From Lachnospiraceae bacterium AC2028 (lineage in GTDB: Bacteria; Bacillota; Clostridia; Lachnospirales; Lachnospiraceae), in NCBI GenBank assembly GCA_000702685.1, contig JNJD01000014.1, forward strand, positions 23,523 to 87,522: a DNA stretch of 64,000 nt, written 5' to 3'. Positions 26,477 to 35,967 of the stretch are shown piece by piece. The notes under the pieces were generated by a model. It ran no database searches, was not told the DNA's origin, and saw nothing but the letters and a program-made list of their open reading frames with translations. The stretch's first letter is position 1; every line of letters starts with the position of its first letter. The translations under genes and the position numbers were made by a program.

Positions 26477-28925
26477 GAAAACACAGGGTATATTTACCGG
26501 CTTAATTTCATTTATCATTACTGTTTTGATCACAGTATTGGCATATGCTAATGTCGGGATATATCCCGGGTCTGTCAATACGATTCTGATCTATGATATG
26601 AAGGCTCAGCTTATCTCTTTTTATGGTTATCTGAGTCATGGTGGCCCCGGTTTTGATTCTTTGCTTTATAGTATGTCCGGTGCTCTCGGCGGAGGCTTCT
26701 TTGGAACTATTGCACTTTATGTTTCTCCGTTAGATCTTATTTATTGTTTTATATCCTTAAAGGATCTGCCTGATGCAATTTATGTCTTAACTGTATTGAG
26801 AATTGGCTTAAGTGCAGCGTTTTTCTCGGCCTTTCTGGTATACACAAGGAATAGTCTTAACAGATTTAACATCATCGTTCTTTCATGCTGCTATGGCTTG
26901 ATGTCATATGTTTTTATGTATTCGATGTCACCTATGTGGCTTGATCTTGTTATGTATCTTCCTATCCTGGCTCTATTTATGGAGAAAGTAGTCAACGGTA
27001 AGAAAAGCTTTTCTTTTATTTGTTTACTAAGCTTTTGCATCATAAGCGATTATTATATTGCTTATATGGTTGTGATCGCTATTGTTCTATATTATCTTTT
27101 TAGACTTGTCGAAGATGGCAATTCTTTGAAAGATTGTATAAAAAAACTTATTTTGCTTGGGATTCATGGTGTTTTTTCTGCAGGACTTTCAGCTTTCGTT
27201 TTACTTCCGGTAATAATCGATTTTGGAAGAGGAAAATTGATAGAAGCCTCAAACGGACAGAAAAGTGTGTTTATAAAAAACACGTTTTCAGCTGTTTTAA
27301 GAAATTTTGCTCCAATGAGATATACATCGCTTGATGATGTTGTCCCTCCAAATATTTTCTGCGGTAGTTTTGTTCTTCTTTTTTCATTGATCTGGTTTTT
27401 TACGGGAAAAAAGAATCTTAAAGCCCGCATAGCCGGAATTCTGATTTTGGCAATTTATTTTGCCTCGTTTATCTTTGGTCCTGTTGATAGAATATGGCAT
27501 GGTTTCAGAAATCCGATAGGTTTTTCATTTCGTTATGCTTTCACATTTGTATTCTTTTTGGTATGTTTTGCTGCCAGGGGGTTGGAAAGCGTAAGCGTTT
27601 TAAAACTTAAAAGATATGAAAGCCTGATCAGGCTTTTGATCGGCATCTTTTCTTTCTATACTTTTTTTGAACTTTACCTGAATGGATCGTTTATTCTTTC
27701 AAAACATGCTGTAGAAAAATATTATACAAATAGGGAAGAGTATAACAGATATTGTGATGTGTTAGACGGATTGTTGTCTATTGCCGATGAAGATGACACA
27801 TACGATTACAGCAGGATATGTAAGAATTTTAAATACTCAAATTTTGACGGTGCTCTGTTTGGATACGATGGTATTGAAAGATTCAGTTCCAGCTATAATT
27901 ATCCTGTATCGAGATTTCTTGCCGATCTTGGCATTGGTTCATCTTTTCACACAAGTAGTGAATATGGAATGAATCCTGTTGTAGGCAGTTTGCTTGATAT
28001 GGGTTATATGATATCCTGGCACAGAGATTATTCTGATTATTATGACCTGATAGGAGAGTATAGAGGGTATACTGTTTATAGCAATCCGAATTGTATTCCA
28101 CTTGCTTTTTCTGTAGATTTAAATGAATCCGGAAACGAACAGTTTACGGATAATAAATTTGAAAATATAAATATATTTATCAGAGAACTTGCAGATCTGA
28201 ACGATGGTGAAAATGTATTTGAAGAACAGACCTATGTACTTTCGGAACGTTCTCCGGAGGATTTTTTGGGTAATGTAACTATTGATTCGAATGATTATAT
28301 ATTTGAATGCGAAGAAGATTCACATTATTGGTTTTATTCGGAAAATGTAGACATTTACGGTGATGAATCAAGATCTGAATGGATGAAAAGAATAACTAAT
28401 GCCAATGATGCTTATGCAGATTATTATCTCAACGGAGAAAAGACTCCGCTTTTCAGAAACGTCGAGTTCTCTTTTTTAAATGATCTGGGGTATCTTGAAG
28501 CCGGAAGCTGTAATGTACTGACTCTTGACTCGTCAATTTCCAGAATTGGGAATACATATATTTATAGGTATAATGATGTACTGTTTAAAAAAGTGGCTGA
28601 TGAGCTTAAAGATAAATCATATAGAATAGAATCAATAGATTCATCAGGCATAAAGCTAAAAGGCTTTTCAAAAACAGATTCTTATGTTCTTGTTACGATT
28701 CCGTATGAAGACGGATATAAAATATATGTGGATGGGATAGCAACAGATTATTGCGCTTACAGAAATGCTTTGATGTTGATCGGAGTGACAGCCGGCGAAC
28801 ATATTATTGAGATAAGTTATATACCTCCGGGACTTATTCCGGGAATCATAATAAGTTCAATGTTCTTTATGTTCATTGTTGTTGCGTGTATATTTGATAA
28901 CTATTCAAAAAGAAAGAAAAAATGA
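26469..28925 (+). CDS. YfhO-family GT-C membrane glycosyltransferase
   Basis: A complete YfhO-type membrane protein of 818 residues. The N-terminal loop has the IYDMKAQLISFYGYLSHGG segment, then about a dozen helices including SDYYIAYMVVIAIV, the FSSSYN motif in the extracytoplasmic domain, and GYKIYVDGIATDYCAYRNALM before a final helix. The ATG at 26469 overlaps the upstream stop; an in-frame ATG at 26457 (822 residues) is possible, and neither has a strong ribosome site. It overlaps the next YfhO gene by four bases. It is one of four paralogues in the window and is closest in motifs to the truncated one at the left edge. Confidence 0.85.
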   Translation: MNKKTQGIFTGLISFIITVLITVLAYANVGIYPGSVNTILIYDMKAQLISFYGYLSHGGPGFDSLLYSMSGALGGGFFGTIALYVSPLDLIYCFISLKDLPDAIYVLTVLRIGLSAAFFSAFLVYTRNSLNRFNIIVLSCCYGLMSYVFMYSMSPMWLDLVMYLPILALFMEKVVNGKKSFSFICLLSFCIISDYYIAYMVVIAIVLYYLFRLVEDGNSLKDCIKKLILLGIHGVFSAGLSAFVLLPVIIDFGRGKLIEASNGQKSVFIKNTFSAVLRNFAPMRYTSLDDVVPPNIFCGSFVLLFSLIWFFTGKKNLKARIAGILILAIYFASFIFGPVDRIWHGFRNPIGFSFRYAFTFVFFLVCFAARGLESVSVLKLKRYESLIRLLIGIFSFYTFFELYLNGSFILSKHAVEKYYTNREEYNRYCDVLDGLLSIADEDDTYDYSRICKNFKYSNFDGALFGYDGIERFSSSYNYPVSRFLADLGIGSSFHTSSEYGMNPVVGSLLDMGYMISWHRDYSDYYDLIGEYRGYTVYSNPNCIPLAFSVDLNESGNEQFTDNKFENINIFIRELADLNDGENVFEEQTYVLSERSPEDFLGNVTIDSNDYIFECEEDSHYWFYSENVDIYGDESRSEWMKRITNANDAYADYYLNGEKTPLFRNVEFSFLNDLGYLEAGSCNVLTLDSSISRIGNTYIYRYNDVLFKKVADELKDKSYRIESIDSSGIKLKGFSKTDSYVLVTIPYEDGYKIYVDGIATDYCAYRNALMLIGVTAGEHIIEISYIPPGLIPGIIISSMFFMFIVVACIFDNYSKRKKK

Positions 28926-31327
28926 AAAAAGGCTTTTCTAAAACAGTATACGTTTTATCGATGATCCTGCCGGCTCTTCTATTATTTATCTGTTTGTATT
29001 ATGACGGAATTTATATTGGCAGTGAAAAAACCATTTTGTTATATGATATGGGAGCTCAGTATGCTCCTTTTATATCGCTGCTCGGTAAAATAGGAGATGG
29101 ATTTAACAATATTATGTATCAAAGCCTTTCCGGTATGGGCGGCAGTTTTTTTGGCACTTGGGCTTACTATCTTGCGAATCCTCTGTCTTTTATAGTTCTT
29201 CTTTTTGATGCTTATAAGCTCCCTGATGCTATCTATTTGATTGTTCTTCTGAAGATTTCATTATGCGGTCTTACGATGTGCCTGTATCTTAAGAAAGGCC
29301 ATTTGAATATTTCAGATCCTGTTGTATGCATCATTTCATCATGTTCATATGCTTTGATGTCTTATAACATAATGTATATGATCCTTCCCATGTGGCTTGA
29401 CGGCGTAATGATGCTTCCTCTTGTTGTTCTTGGAGTGGATTACATAATTGAGAAAAATAAAGGCTTATTTTTCACGGTTGTATTTACTCTATCTGTCATA
29501 TTAAATTACTATACCGCGTATATGATCGCTTTCTTTGTTGTGATTTATTATTTTTACCGGATCATTTCCGAAAAAGCGGATAAAAAGACATTCTTAAATT
29601 CATTTTTAACCATTTCGTTCTCTTCGATTATTTCAATCATGCTTTCGGCATGGCTGTGGCTCCCTGTATTTATTGATTTCAAAAGAGGAAAACTCGCAGA
29701 AAGTGAGAAGGATATTGAACTCTTTATAAGAAATGTTATTGGGGTCACCAGACAATTCTTTCCGGGGTCGTATGACGGGATCTATCCTTCCGATGCACCG
29801 GCGATATATTGCGGGATAATATTTACGATTTTATTGATCATATGTTTTGTCTATAAAGGGTTTTCGATAAGAAAGAAGATTGCTGTTTTTGGAGTCTGCG
29901 CAATTTATTATTTTTCATTATGCGTAGGCTTCATGGATGTCTTATGGCATGGCTTGAAAATTCCTAATTGCCTTCCTGCAAGATATTCATTTACCTTTAC
30001 ATTCTTTATTATAATTGTATCGTCTGAGTTGCTTTGCAATTGTTTGCTGTATTTGCGCCAAAACAAAAAAGCTTACATTTCATATTCGGTCATTTCCGCA
30101 TTATTTATTATCACTGTTTTTGACTTATTAAGTAATTCTTTCCATTATGTCCGTTCTCTTGAATCGGATGATAACACCGGTAAGAGATTTAACAGATATG
30201 ATTATGATACTATGGTTTCGATCTGTGATCTGATCACATCGGATTATTATACAAATGGCAGAATCTTATATTCGAATTACGAGTATTCCTCAAATGACGG
30301 ATTGTTGTTTGGAATTCCGACGCTTGATTATTTTTCATCATCCTATAATCTTACTTTTTCCGCGTTTATGAGAAGTCTCGGAATAGATTATATGATGAAT
30401 ATAGATGATGATCTGGGCACCAACACAGCTAATGCTAATATACTTGGTATAGGCTATATTGCGGAATTTAATAATGCTTTTATTGGGACCGATCTGATGA
30501 ATTATGCAACCCCTGTTTTGGGGGATGATTCTTTCAGACTATATGAACTTGATCATTGTATTGATCATGGATTTGCTGTTCCTTTTCTTAATGAATCGGT
30601 TAGCTTTTCGTATGATCCCTTTGATAATATCAATCTTATATATTCCGATATCACCGGAGTAGATGGTGTTTTTGAAAAGTGTGAGATAGAAGGAGATAGA
30701 ATTGATTCGGATTCTTCTTTTGCATTTAGCAAAACTCTCACTGTAACTCCTCAAAGTGGAAGACATCTGTATGTCTATATTTCGCCCAGAGGATTTTATG
30801 AAGATAATATGACATGTGATGATGAATTATATTTTGGCAATGAATTGGTTGCTAAGTTCATAGATGTGGGTAACAGATACATAGTCGATATGGGATATAG
30901 TGATGGAAGCCCTCTTTCTTTTACATATATGTCCGAGAATGCTGATTCGGAAGTATATTTTTATACTTTGGATTATGACAGGCTTGAGAAAGCATTTTCG
31001 TCGATCGATCCCGTTATTTCAAATGTCAATTGCTCTTCGCGCGGAATAACCGGTACTTTGTCTCTTAAAAATGATACCGATGTGGTATTTCAGATTCCAT
31101 ATGAAGGTGGATTCGTTGTTAGGATAGATGGAAAAAAAGTTCCTTATACCGATTATAGAGGCGGGCTTATAAGAGTTTCAGTTCCTGAAGGCGAGCACGA
31201 TTACAGTATCTGTTATTTGGCTCCCGGATTTGCTTATGGTGTTATTGTTTCTATCTTTGGATTGATTATTTATTTATTGATTTTCTTAATCAAAAGAAAA
31301 CGCTTTAACAAACAAGCATTTTTTTGA
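28922..31327 (+). CDS. YfhO-family GT-C membrane glycosyltransferase
   Basis: A complete 801-residue YfhO-type membrane protein, coupled to the preceding paralogue by an ATGA overlap. It has LLYDMGAQYAPF in the first outer loop, LNYYTAYMIAFFVVIYYFYR, LDYFSSSYNL, and a terminal PYEGGFVVRIDGKKVPYTDYRGG motif before the last helix. It closes the surface-glycan region; the 160 bases after it contain no clear terminator and lead to the pilus operon promoter. The different outer domains of the four paralogues suggest different acceptors or donors. Confidence 0.85.
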   Translation: MKKGFSKTVYVLSMILPALLLFICLYYDGIYIGSEKTILLYDMGAQYAPFISLLGKIGDGFNNIMYQSLSGMGGSFFGTWAYYLANPLSFIVLLFDAYKLPDAIYLIVLLKISLCGLTMCLYLKKGHLNISDPVVCIISSCSYALMSYNIMYMILPMWLDGVMMLPLVVLGVDYIIEKNKGLFFTVVFTLSVILNYYTAYMIAFFVVIYYFYRIISEKADKKTFLNSFLTISFSSIISIMLSAWLWLPVFIDFKRGKLAESEKDIELFIRNVIGVTRQFFPGSYDGIYPSDAPAIYCGIIFTILLIICFVYKGFSIRKKIAVFGVCAIYYFSLCVGFMDVLWHGLKIPNCLPARYSFTFTFFIIIVSSELLCNCLLYLRQNKKAYISYSVISALFIITVFDLLSNSFHYVRSLESDDNTGKRFNRYDYDTMVSICDLITSDYYTNGRILYSNYEYSSNDGLLFGIPTLDYFSSSYNLTFSAFMRSLGIDYMMNIDDDLGTNTANANILGIGYIAEFNNAFIGTDLMNYATPVLGDDSFRLYELDHCIDHGFAVPFLNESVSFSYDPFDNINLIYSDITGVDGVFEKCEIEGDRIDSDSSFAFSKTLTVTPQSGRHLYVYISPRGFYEDNMTCDDELYFGNELVAKFIDVGNRYIVDMGYSDGSPLSFTYMSENADSEVYFYTLDYDRLEKAFSSIDPVISNVNCSSRGITGTLSLKNDTDVVFQIPYEGGFVVRIDGKKVPYTDYRGGLIRVSVPEGEHDYSICYLAPGFAYGVIVSIFGLIIYLLIFLIKRKRFNKQAFF

Positions 31328-31421
31328 AGCATTTTCTTGTCCATTGTGCACAATTAACAAAAATGATTTTGATACTAAATGCATAAAGTTAATAAAATAT
31401 TAAGTTTTTTGTGAATAAACG

Positions 31422-31450
31422 TTGAATATTCTTTTAAAAAATTGTATTAT
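31422..31450 (+). promoter_or_regulatory. Predicted sigma-A promoter of the type IV pilus-like operon
   Basis: TTGAAT at 31422-31427 and TATTAT at 31445-31450 are separated by exactly 17 bases, in A+T-rich DNA 38 bases before the GTG of the pilC-like gene. The gene itself has an AGGAGG ribosome site. This is the only good promoter I see for the operon that runs to the terminator at 42.5 kb. Confidence 0.55.
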
Positions 31451-31487
31451 TTCAATACCAAACAAGAATTCTTAGGAGGTTTCAGTC

Positions 31488-32702
31488 GTGGCAAATTTTG
31501 CTTATGAAGCTATTAATGCTGAAGGAAAACTCATCAAAGGTTCCCTCGAAGCGGATAACATTGATAGAGCCAGAGACAGCGTTAAAGCTCAGGGACTTAC
31601 CGTTGTAAGCGTTGGTTCACGTAGTGCAATCAGCAAAGATCTTAAATTTGATCTGTCAAAGGGTCCCAGCGTCAGAGATCTCTCGGTTTTCTGCCGTCAG
31701 TTCGTTTCGATGATCAGAGCCGGTGTTACCATTCTTGATTCACTTCAGATGCTTGGTGAATCAACCGAGAACAAGAAACTTAGAGATGCCATTTTTGATG
31801 TTAGGACAAGTACTGAGACCGGTATGACCTTATCGGGAGCAATGGCTGAGTTCCCTACCATCTTTCCCTCGCTTCTTATAAGTATGGTAACTGCAGGTGA
31901 AGCTTCCGGTTCCCTTGATATAGCTTTTGACCGTATGGCTAAGCAGTTTGAGCGCACTTCCAGAACACAGGCTCTTATTAAGAAGGCGATGATTTATCCT
32001 ATAATCGTTGTCATTGTTGCTATCGTAGTCGTCATAGTAATGTTGGAAGTGGTTATTCCTACATATACTTCTATGTTCGCTGAACTGGATACCGAACTTC
32101 CTGCAATCACCAAAGCAGTTGTTGCGATGTCCGACGGACTTAAGAATTACTGGTTTATAATTGTTCCTCTCGTGGGTGCTATCATATTCGGAATCATCAC
32201 CTTCAAGAATACAGATCAGGGTAAGCATTTCTTTGGAAAACTTGCTATAAGAATTCCTCTTACCCATGATATAACCGTCAAGAGTGCATCAGCTCTTATG
32301 TCAAGAACACTAAGTACTCTTATCGGAGCGGGTCTTCCTCTTGTGGAAGCGGTTGATATCACTTCAGGTGTTATGAGCAATATCTATTTCAGAGAAGCTC
32401 TTGAGCATGCTAAAGAGGAAATCACAATCGGTCAGCCTCTTTCCAGACCTCTTGAAGAGGCCGGAATATTCCCTCCGATGGTTTACTACATGGTAAGGAT
32501 CGGTGAGGAAACCGGTAACATTGAAGACATGCTCAATAAGAACGCTGAGTATTATGAAGAAGAAGTCGAGATGGCAGTTCAGGCGTTTATGGCAATGCTC
32601 GAACCTATGATCATTATTGTACTTGCTGCTATCGTCGGTGTGCTCATTGGTGCGGTTATGGCTCCTATGCTTGCAATGTACAAGGGTCTCGATAATCTGT
32701 AA
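31488..32702 (+). CDS. pilC: Type IV pilus/type II secretion inner-membrane platform protein (PilC/GspF)
   Basis: A 404-residue platform protein that anchors the assembly motor of type IV pili or type II secretion. It begins with the typical NFAYEAINAEGKLIKGSLEADN and has two repeated T2SSF domains (about 70-190 and 270-395) with three membrane segments. MVTAGEASGSLDIAFDRMA and MVRIGEETGNIEDML are the paired signature sequences. The start is a GTG at 31488 after AGGAGG. It heads the operon; the ATPase gene (pilB/gspE) that normally precedes pilC is absent. Confidence 0.93.
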   Translation: MANFAYEAINAEGKLIKGSLEADNIDRARDSVKAQGLTVVSVGSRSAISKDLKFDLSKGPSVRDLSVFCRQFVSMIRAGVTILDSLQMLGESTENKKLRDAIFDVRTSTETGMTLSGAMAEFPTIFPSLLISMVTAGEASGSLDIAFDRMAKQFERTSRTQALIKKAMIYPIIVVIVAIVVVIVMLEVVIPTYTSMFAELDTELPAITKAVVAMSDGLKNYWFIIVPLVGAIIFGIITFKNTDQGKHFFGKLAIRIPLTHDITVKSASALMSRTLSTLIGAGLPLVEAVDITSGVMSNIYFREALEHAKEEITIGQPLSRPLEEAGIFPPMVYYMVRIGEETGNIEDMLNKNAEYYEEEVEMAVQAFMAMLEPMIIIVLAAIVGVLIGAVMAPMLAMYKGLDNL

Positions 32703-32788
32703 TAACTTTTGAATCATTCGCCTTTGTAGAAGGGCAGAGGCGTTTGAGATATAAAAACCAATTTCATTATAAAAGGAGAGAAATTATT

Positions 32789-33187
32789 ATGAAGAAGAAC
32801 AACAATGGTTTTTCACTCGTAGAGCTCATCATCGTTATTGCTATCATGGCAGTTCTCGTTGGTGTTCTCGCACCTCAGTTCATCAAGTATGTTGAGCAGT
32901 CCAGAAGAAGCCGTGACATCTCTACCGCTCAGGAGATCAGAGAAGCAGTTCTTGCTGATATCGCTGACGGAAGACTTTCCGGAACCGGAAACAGCCAGCT
33001 CACCGCAGCTAGCGGAAATCCTACCACCATCTCTGAGAACCCTGTAGGATCTTCCAACATCGAGAAGGGAACTTCTTTCGTTGCTCACTACAATCCTACC
33101 GATGGTACCTGCTACGTTATGCTTGGCAGCCACACTCTTACCACCGAGGCTGGTGCTTCTGAGTACAAGACTTCTACTACATCATAA
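32789..33187 (+). CDS. Major type IV pilin-like prepilin
   Basis: A 132-residue prepilin. The N-terminus has a short basic leader and the cleavage motif NNNG|FSLVELIIVIAIMAVLVG, with the glutamate at +5, followed by the long pilin helix and a small variable domain ending in a threonine/serine-rich tail. The ATG at 32789 follows AAAGGAGAG; an upstream in-frame ATG at 32744 gives an unlikely leader. Codon choice is rich in C-ending codons (acc, atc, ttc) compared with its neighbours, as expected of a highly expressed structural gene. The prepilin peptidase lies 10 bases downstream. Confidence 0.92.
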   Translation: MKKNNNGFSLVELIIVIAIMAVLVGVLAPQFIKYVEQSRRSRDISTAQEIREAVLADIADGRLSGTGNSQLTAASGNPTTISENPVGSSNIEKGTSFVAHYNPTDGTCYVMLGSHTLTTEAGASEYKTSTTS

Positions 33188-33197
33188 TCTGATTTAA

Positions 33198-33983
33198 ATG
33201 TTTGAATTCCGGCTATACATCGGAATAATGATCTTCCTATTTGGGATAACGGTAGGCAGTTTCCTAAATGTTCTGATCTACCGTATCCCGAAGAAGGAAG
33301 AGTTTGTGAAGACCCGCTCACATTGCATGAGTTGCGGTTATCAGCTGGAGTGGTATGATCTGATACCTATTTTCAGCTGGTTAACGCTTGGGGGCAAATG
33401 CCGGAAGTGCAAGTCTAAGATTTCGGCTCAGTATCCTCTTATAGAGCTTCTGAACGGAATTCTATGGTTATTATCTTTTTTGTTCTATGATCTCAGCATT
33501 ACAACCCTTCTGTATTGCGGATTATTCAGTTCTCTGATCGCACTGAGTGTGATCGATTTTCGTACGTACGAAATACCGGTCGGATTTAATATTTTCATAC
33601 TGGTATTGGGTACGATAAGAGTGATAACGGATTATCGCTCATGGCCGGAATACATTATCGGCCTGGTATCAGTAAGTGTTCCACTACTTTTGATTTTTTA
33701 CGCAACCAAAGGAAGAGGCATTGGCGGCGGGGATGTCAAGCTTATGGGGGCCGCTGGCCTGCTGCTTGGATGGAAACTGATCGTACTGGCCTTTTTCCTT
33801 GGTTGTCTTTTGGGTTCTGTGATACATATTGCACGCATGAAGATAAGCGGAGAGTCTCATGTGCTTGCTATGGGTCCTTATCTTTCCGCAGGAATTGTTA
33901 TCGCCTGTTTTGTTGGCGAAAGATTGATATCCGCATATTTCGGTTATCTCGATAGCCTCTTGGCTGGTTTTATCTTAATTTGA
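33198..33983 (+). CDS. pilD: Prepilin peptidase (PilD/GspO)
   Basis: A 261-residue polytopic aspartic peptidase that cleaves prepilin leaders and usually N-methylates the new end. FGITVGSFLNVLIYRIPKK opens it, followed by the two CxxC pairs (CMSC and CRKC, about residues 43-72) of the full-length bifunctional type. The catalytic aspartates are in VIDFRTYEIP and GIGGGDVKLMG. It follows the pilin gene directly. No good ribosome site precedes the ATG at 33198; an ATG at 33228 is an alternative start, though it shortens the first helix. Confidence 0.93.
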   Translation: MFEFRLYIGIMIFLFGITVGSFLNVLIYRIPKKEEFVKTRSHCMSCGYQLEWYDLIPIFSWLTLGGKCRKCKSKISAQYPLIELLNGILWLLSFLFYDLSITTLLYCGLFSSLIALSVIDFRTYEIPVGFNIFILVLGTIRVITDYRSWPEYIIGLVSVSVPLLLIFYATKGRGIGGGDVKLMGAAGLLLGWKLIVLAFFLGCLLGSVIHIARMKISGESHVLAMGPYLSAGIVIACFVGERLISAYFGYLDSLLAGFILI

Positions 33984-34038
33984 ATGAAACAGATGATCCG
34001 GAAATCTGTTCATAATAAATTATTAAAGAGGGTAGGAT

Positions 34039-35967
34039 ATGGCTTCAAAGATTTTAAGTATTGAGCTCAGTAACACGACGATCCGTATCGTCCAAATGGA
34101 CTACAAGACCACTAACCCCAGGGTATATTATCATGTAGTCTGCAACACCCCTGAGAACTCCATCAATGATGGATATCTCATCAACCCCGATGCCGTTGCC
34201 AATGCGATCAGAACGGCTCTGGTATCTAACAGGATCAAGGGTACAAAGAATGTCATATTCACCATATCCTCGACCAAGATCGTAACTCGTGAACAGCAGC
34301 TTCCCCAGATGAAGCCTGCCCAGCTTGATTCGATGATTCAGACAAACCTGTCTGATTATTTCCCCATCGATCTTGACAATTATCAGGTTGCATATACTGT
34401 TCTCGGAACCATAGATGAAGGTAAGGATGCCGGAAAGCTCCGTGTCTCGATCATGGCTGCCGAGAATAATCTTGTAGAGAGTTATAAGCAGCTTGCTTCT
34501 TCCTGCGGACTTGTTCTTGTTCAGGTTGATAACGTTGCTAACTCCGTATATCAGGTTCTTAAATCTGAGAATAAAACTCAGTGCAAGATGGTCCTTAAGA
34601 TAGAAGAGAATGCTACATCAGTTCTTGTTATAAAGAATGAAAGCCTTCTTCTTCAGAGGAACATCGGTTTCGGTTTCCTTCCTGCGATTAAGGAGATCAT
34701 GCATCAGCCCGCTTTCCAGGCTGTCAGCGAATTCGATGCCCGTAACATCGCAATGAAGAGAGCCTGCATCCGTAAGACTCTTAATGAAGGAACCGCTATT
34801 ACAGATAATGAAGATATGCCCGAGCCTTCCGAAGGTCAGGCTATGACCAATGCCCGTCAGGCAGTTACCGACAGCCTCGAAGATCTTGTTAAGGGCATTC
34901 AGAGGGTTATGAATTACTATAATTCAACCAATTCTTCCAACCCTCTTGATCTTTGCTATATATGCGGTGCCGGCGGATCCATTAACGGTATTTCGCATCT
35001 GCTTTCCAATGAGCTCGGACTTAAGGTCAGTGTTCTGAGAAAACTCGAGAACGTATCCTACTCCGTTCTCGGTGATAATGCCGACCTTTACAATTATGTA
35101 GCTTCTATCGGTGCTATTTATGCACCTGTTGGATTCTTCTCTAAAGCAAAAGCTAACAGACAGAAGAACGCTACCAATTATGGTAAGATGATCCCTCTTG
35201 TTGCTCTTCTTGGCGCGGTTGTTATTCTTGCTTTACTTGCAAAGGGATTTTTCGATTATAATGCTGCCAAGACTGAGAATGCTGAGCTCAGGGCGACTGA
35301 GGCAAGATATCTTGAATCAGAAGCTATTTATAATAAGTACGCTGCAGTTCTTGCGTTCTATCGTGAAGTTGTTGCCGGTGAAGCTCAGACTCAGAGAGCA
35401 TCAGATAACATCGCCGATTTCCTTGAAGAGCTTGAAGAGAAGATGCCTTCCAACATGAAGATCTCCGAGTTCACCACCGATGACCTTCACTTCTCCATGA
35501 GCGTTGAGGTTGTTGACAGAAATACCGCAATCGGTATGCTCGAAACACTGCGTACCTTCGATTCAGTCAACACCATCATTCTTGAAGGAATAAACGAAAA
35601 TCTTGTCGAACTTTCAGACGAGGAACTTCAGCTTGTTGCCGACAGACTTAAGATCGTAATTGAAGAGAAGGAAGCTGAAGAGGAAGACAAGGACGAGAAG
35701 GATGAGGATAAGGACGAGGAAGTAGAGATCAAAGAAGGAGATACCCTTATTGAGCTCGGAACCCTCGGAGATGTTGAAGAAGAAGGTGAGTCAGCACTTT
35801 CCTTCAAGAACATTGGTACCTACATTGAGAAAATCGATGAGGAGACCGGTGATATCACTTATCTCAGAAGATATGTATCGTTCAGCGTAAGCTGCGTATA
35901 CTCACCCGCTGATGAGGTTGAGATCGTTAACAATGTTGATGCTGCAGCAGCAGGAGGTGAGTCATAA
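34039..35967 (+). CDS. Type IV pilus assembly PilM-PilN fusion protein
   Basis: A 642-residue fusion. Residues 1 to about 370 are an actin-like PilM ATPase domain (ILSIELSNTTIRIVQMDY at the start, YICGAGGSINGI near 315). A membrane helix at about 385-408 follows, then a coiled-coil stretch and a ferredoxin-like PilN domain, which in most bacteria is a separate protein. After the PilN domain an acidic run of Glu/Asp/Lys at about 535-570 is inserted. The ATG follows AAAGAGGG. The gene overlaps the PilO-like gene by one base, so PilM, N and O should be made in fixed ratio. Confidence 0.85.
   Translation: MASKILSIELSNTTIRIVQMDYKTTNPRVYYHVVCNTPENSINDGYLINPDAVANAIRTALVSNRIKGTKNVIFTISSTKIVTREQQLPQMKPAQLDSMIQTNLSDYFPIDLDNYQVAYTVLGTIDEGKDAGKLRVSIMAAENNLVESYKQLASSCGLVLVQVDNVANSVYQVLKSENKTQCKMVLKIEENATSVLVIKNESLLLQRNIGFGFLPAIKEIMHQPAFQAVSEFDARNIAMKRACIRKTLNEGTAITDNEDMPEPSEGQAMTNARQAVTDSLEDLVKGIQRVMNYYNSTNSSNPLDLCYICGAGGSINGISHLLSNELGLKVSVLRKLENVSYSVLGDNADLYNYVASIGAIYAPVGFFSKAKANRQKNATNYGKMIPLVALLGAVVILALLAKGFFDYNAAKTENAELRATEARYLESEAIYNKYAAVLAFYREVVAGEAQTQRASDNIADFLEELEEKMPSNMKISEFTTDDLHFSMSVEVVDRNTAIGMLETLRTFDSVNTIILEGINENLVELSDEELQLVADRLKIVIEEKEAEEEDKDEKDEDKDEEVEIKEGDTLIELGTLGDVEEEGESALSFKNIGTYIEKIDEETGDITYLRRYVSFSVSCVYSPADEVEIVNNVDAAAAGGES

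Noticed and set aside
31343..31359. Rex-like redox operator TTGTGCACAATTAACAA before the pilus operon
   Set aside because: The half-sites are three instead of four bases apart and the left half departs from TTGTTAA; it is also far upstream of the promoter.
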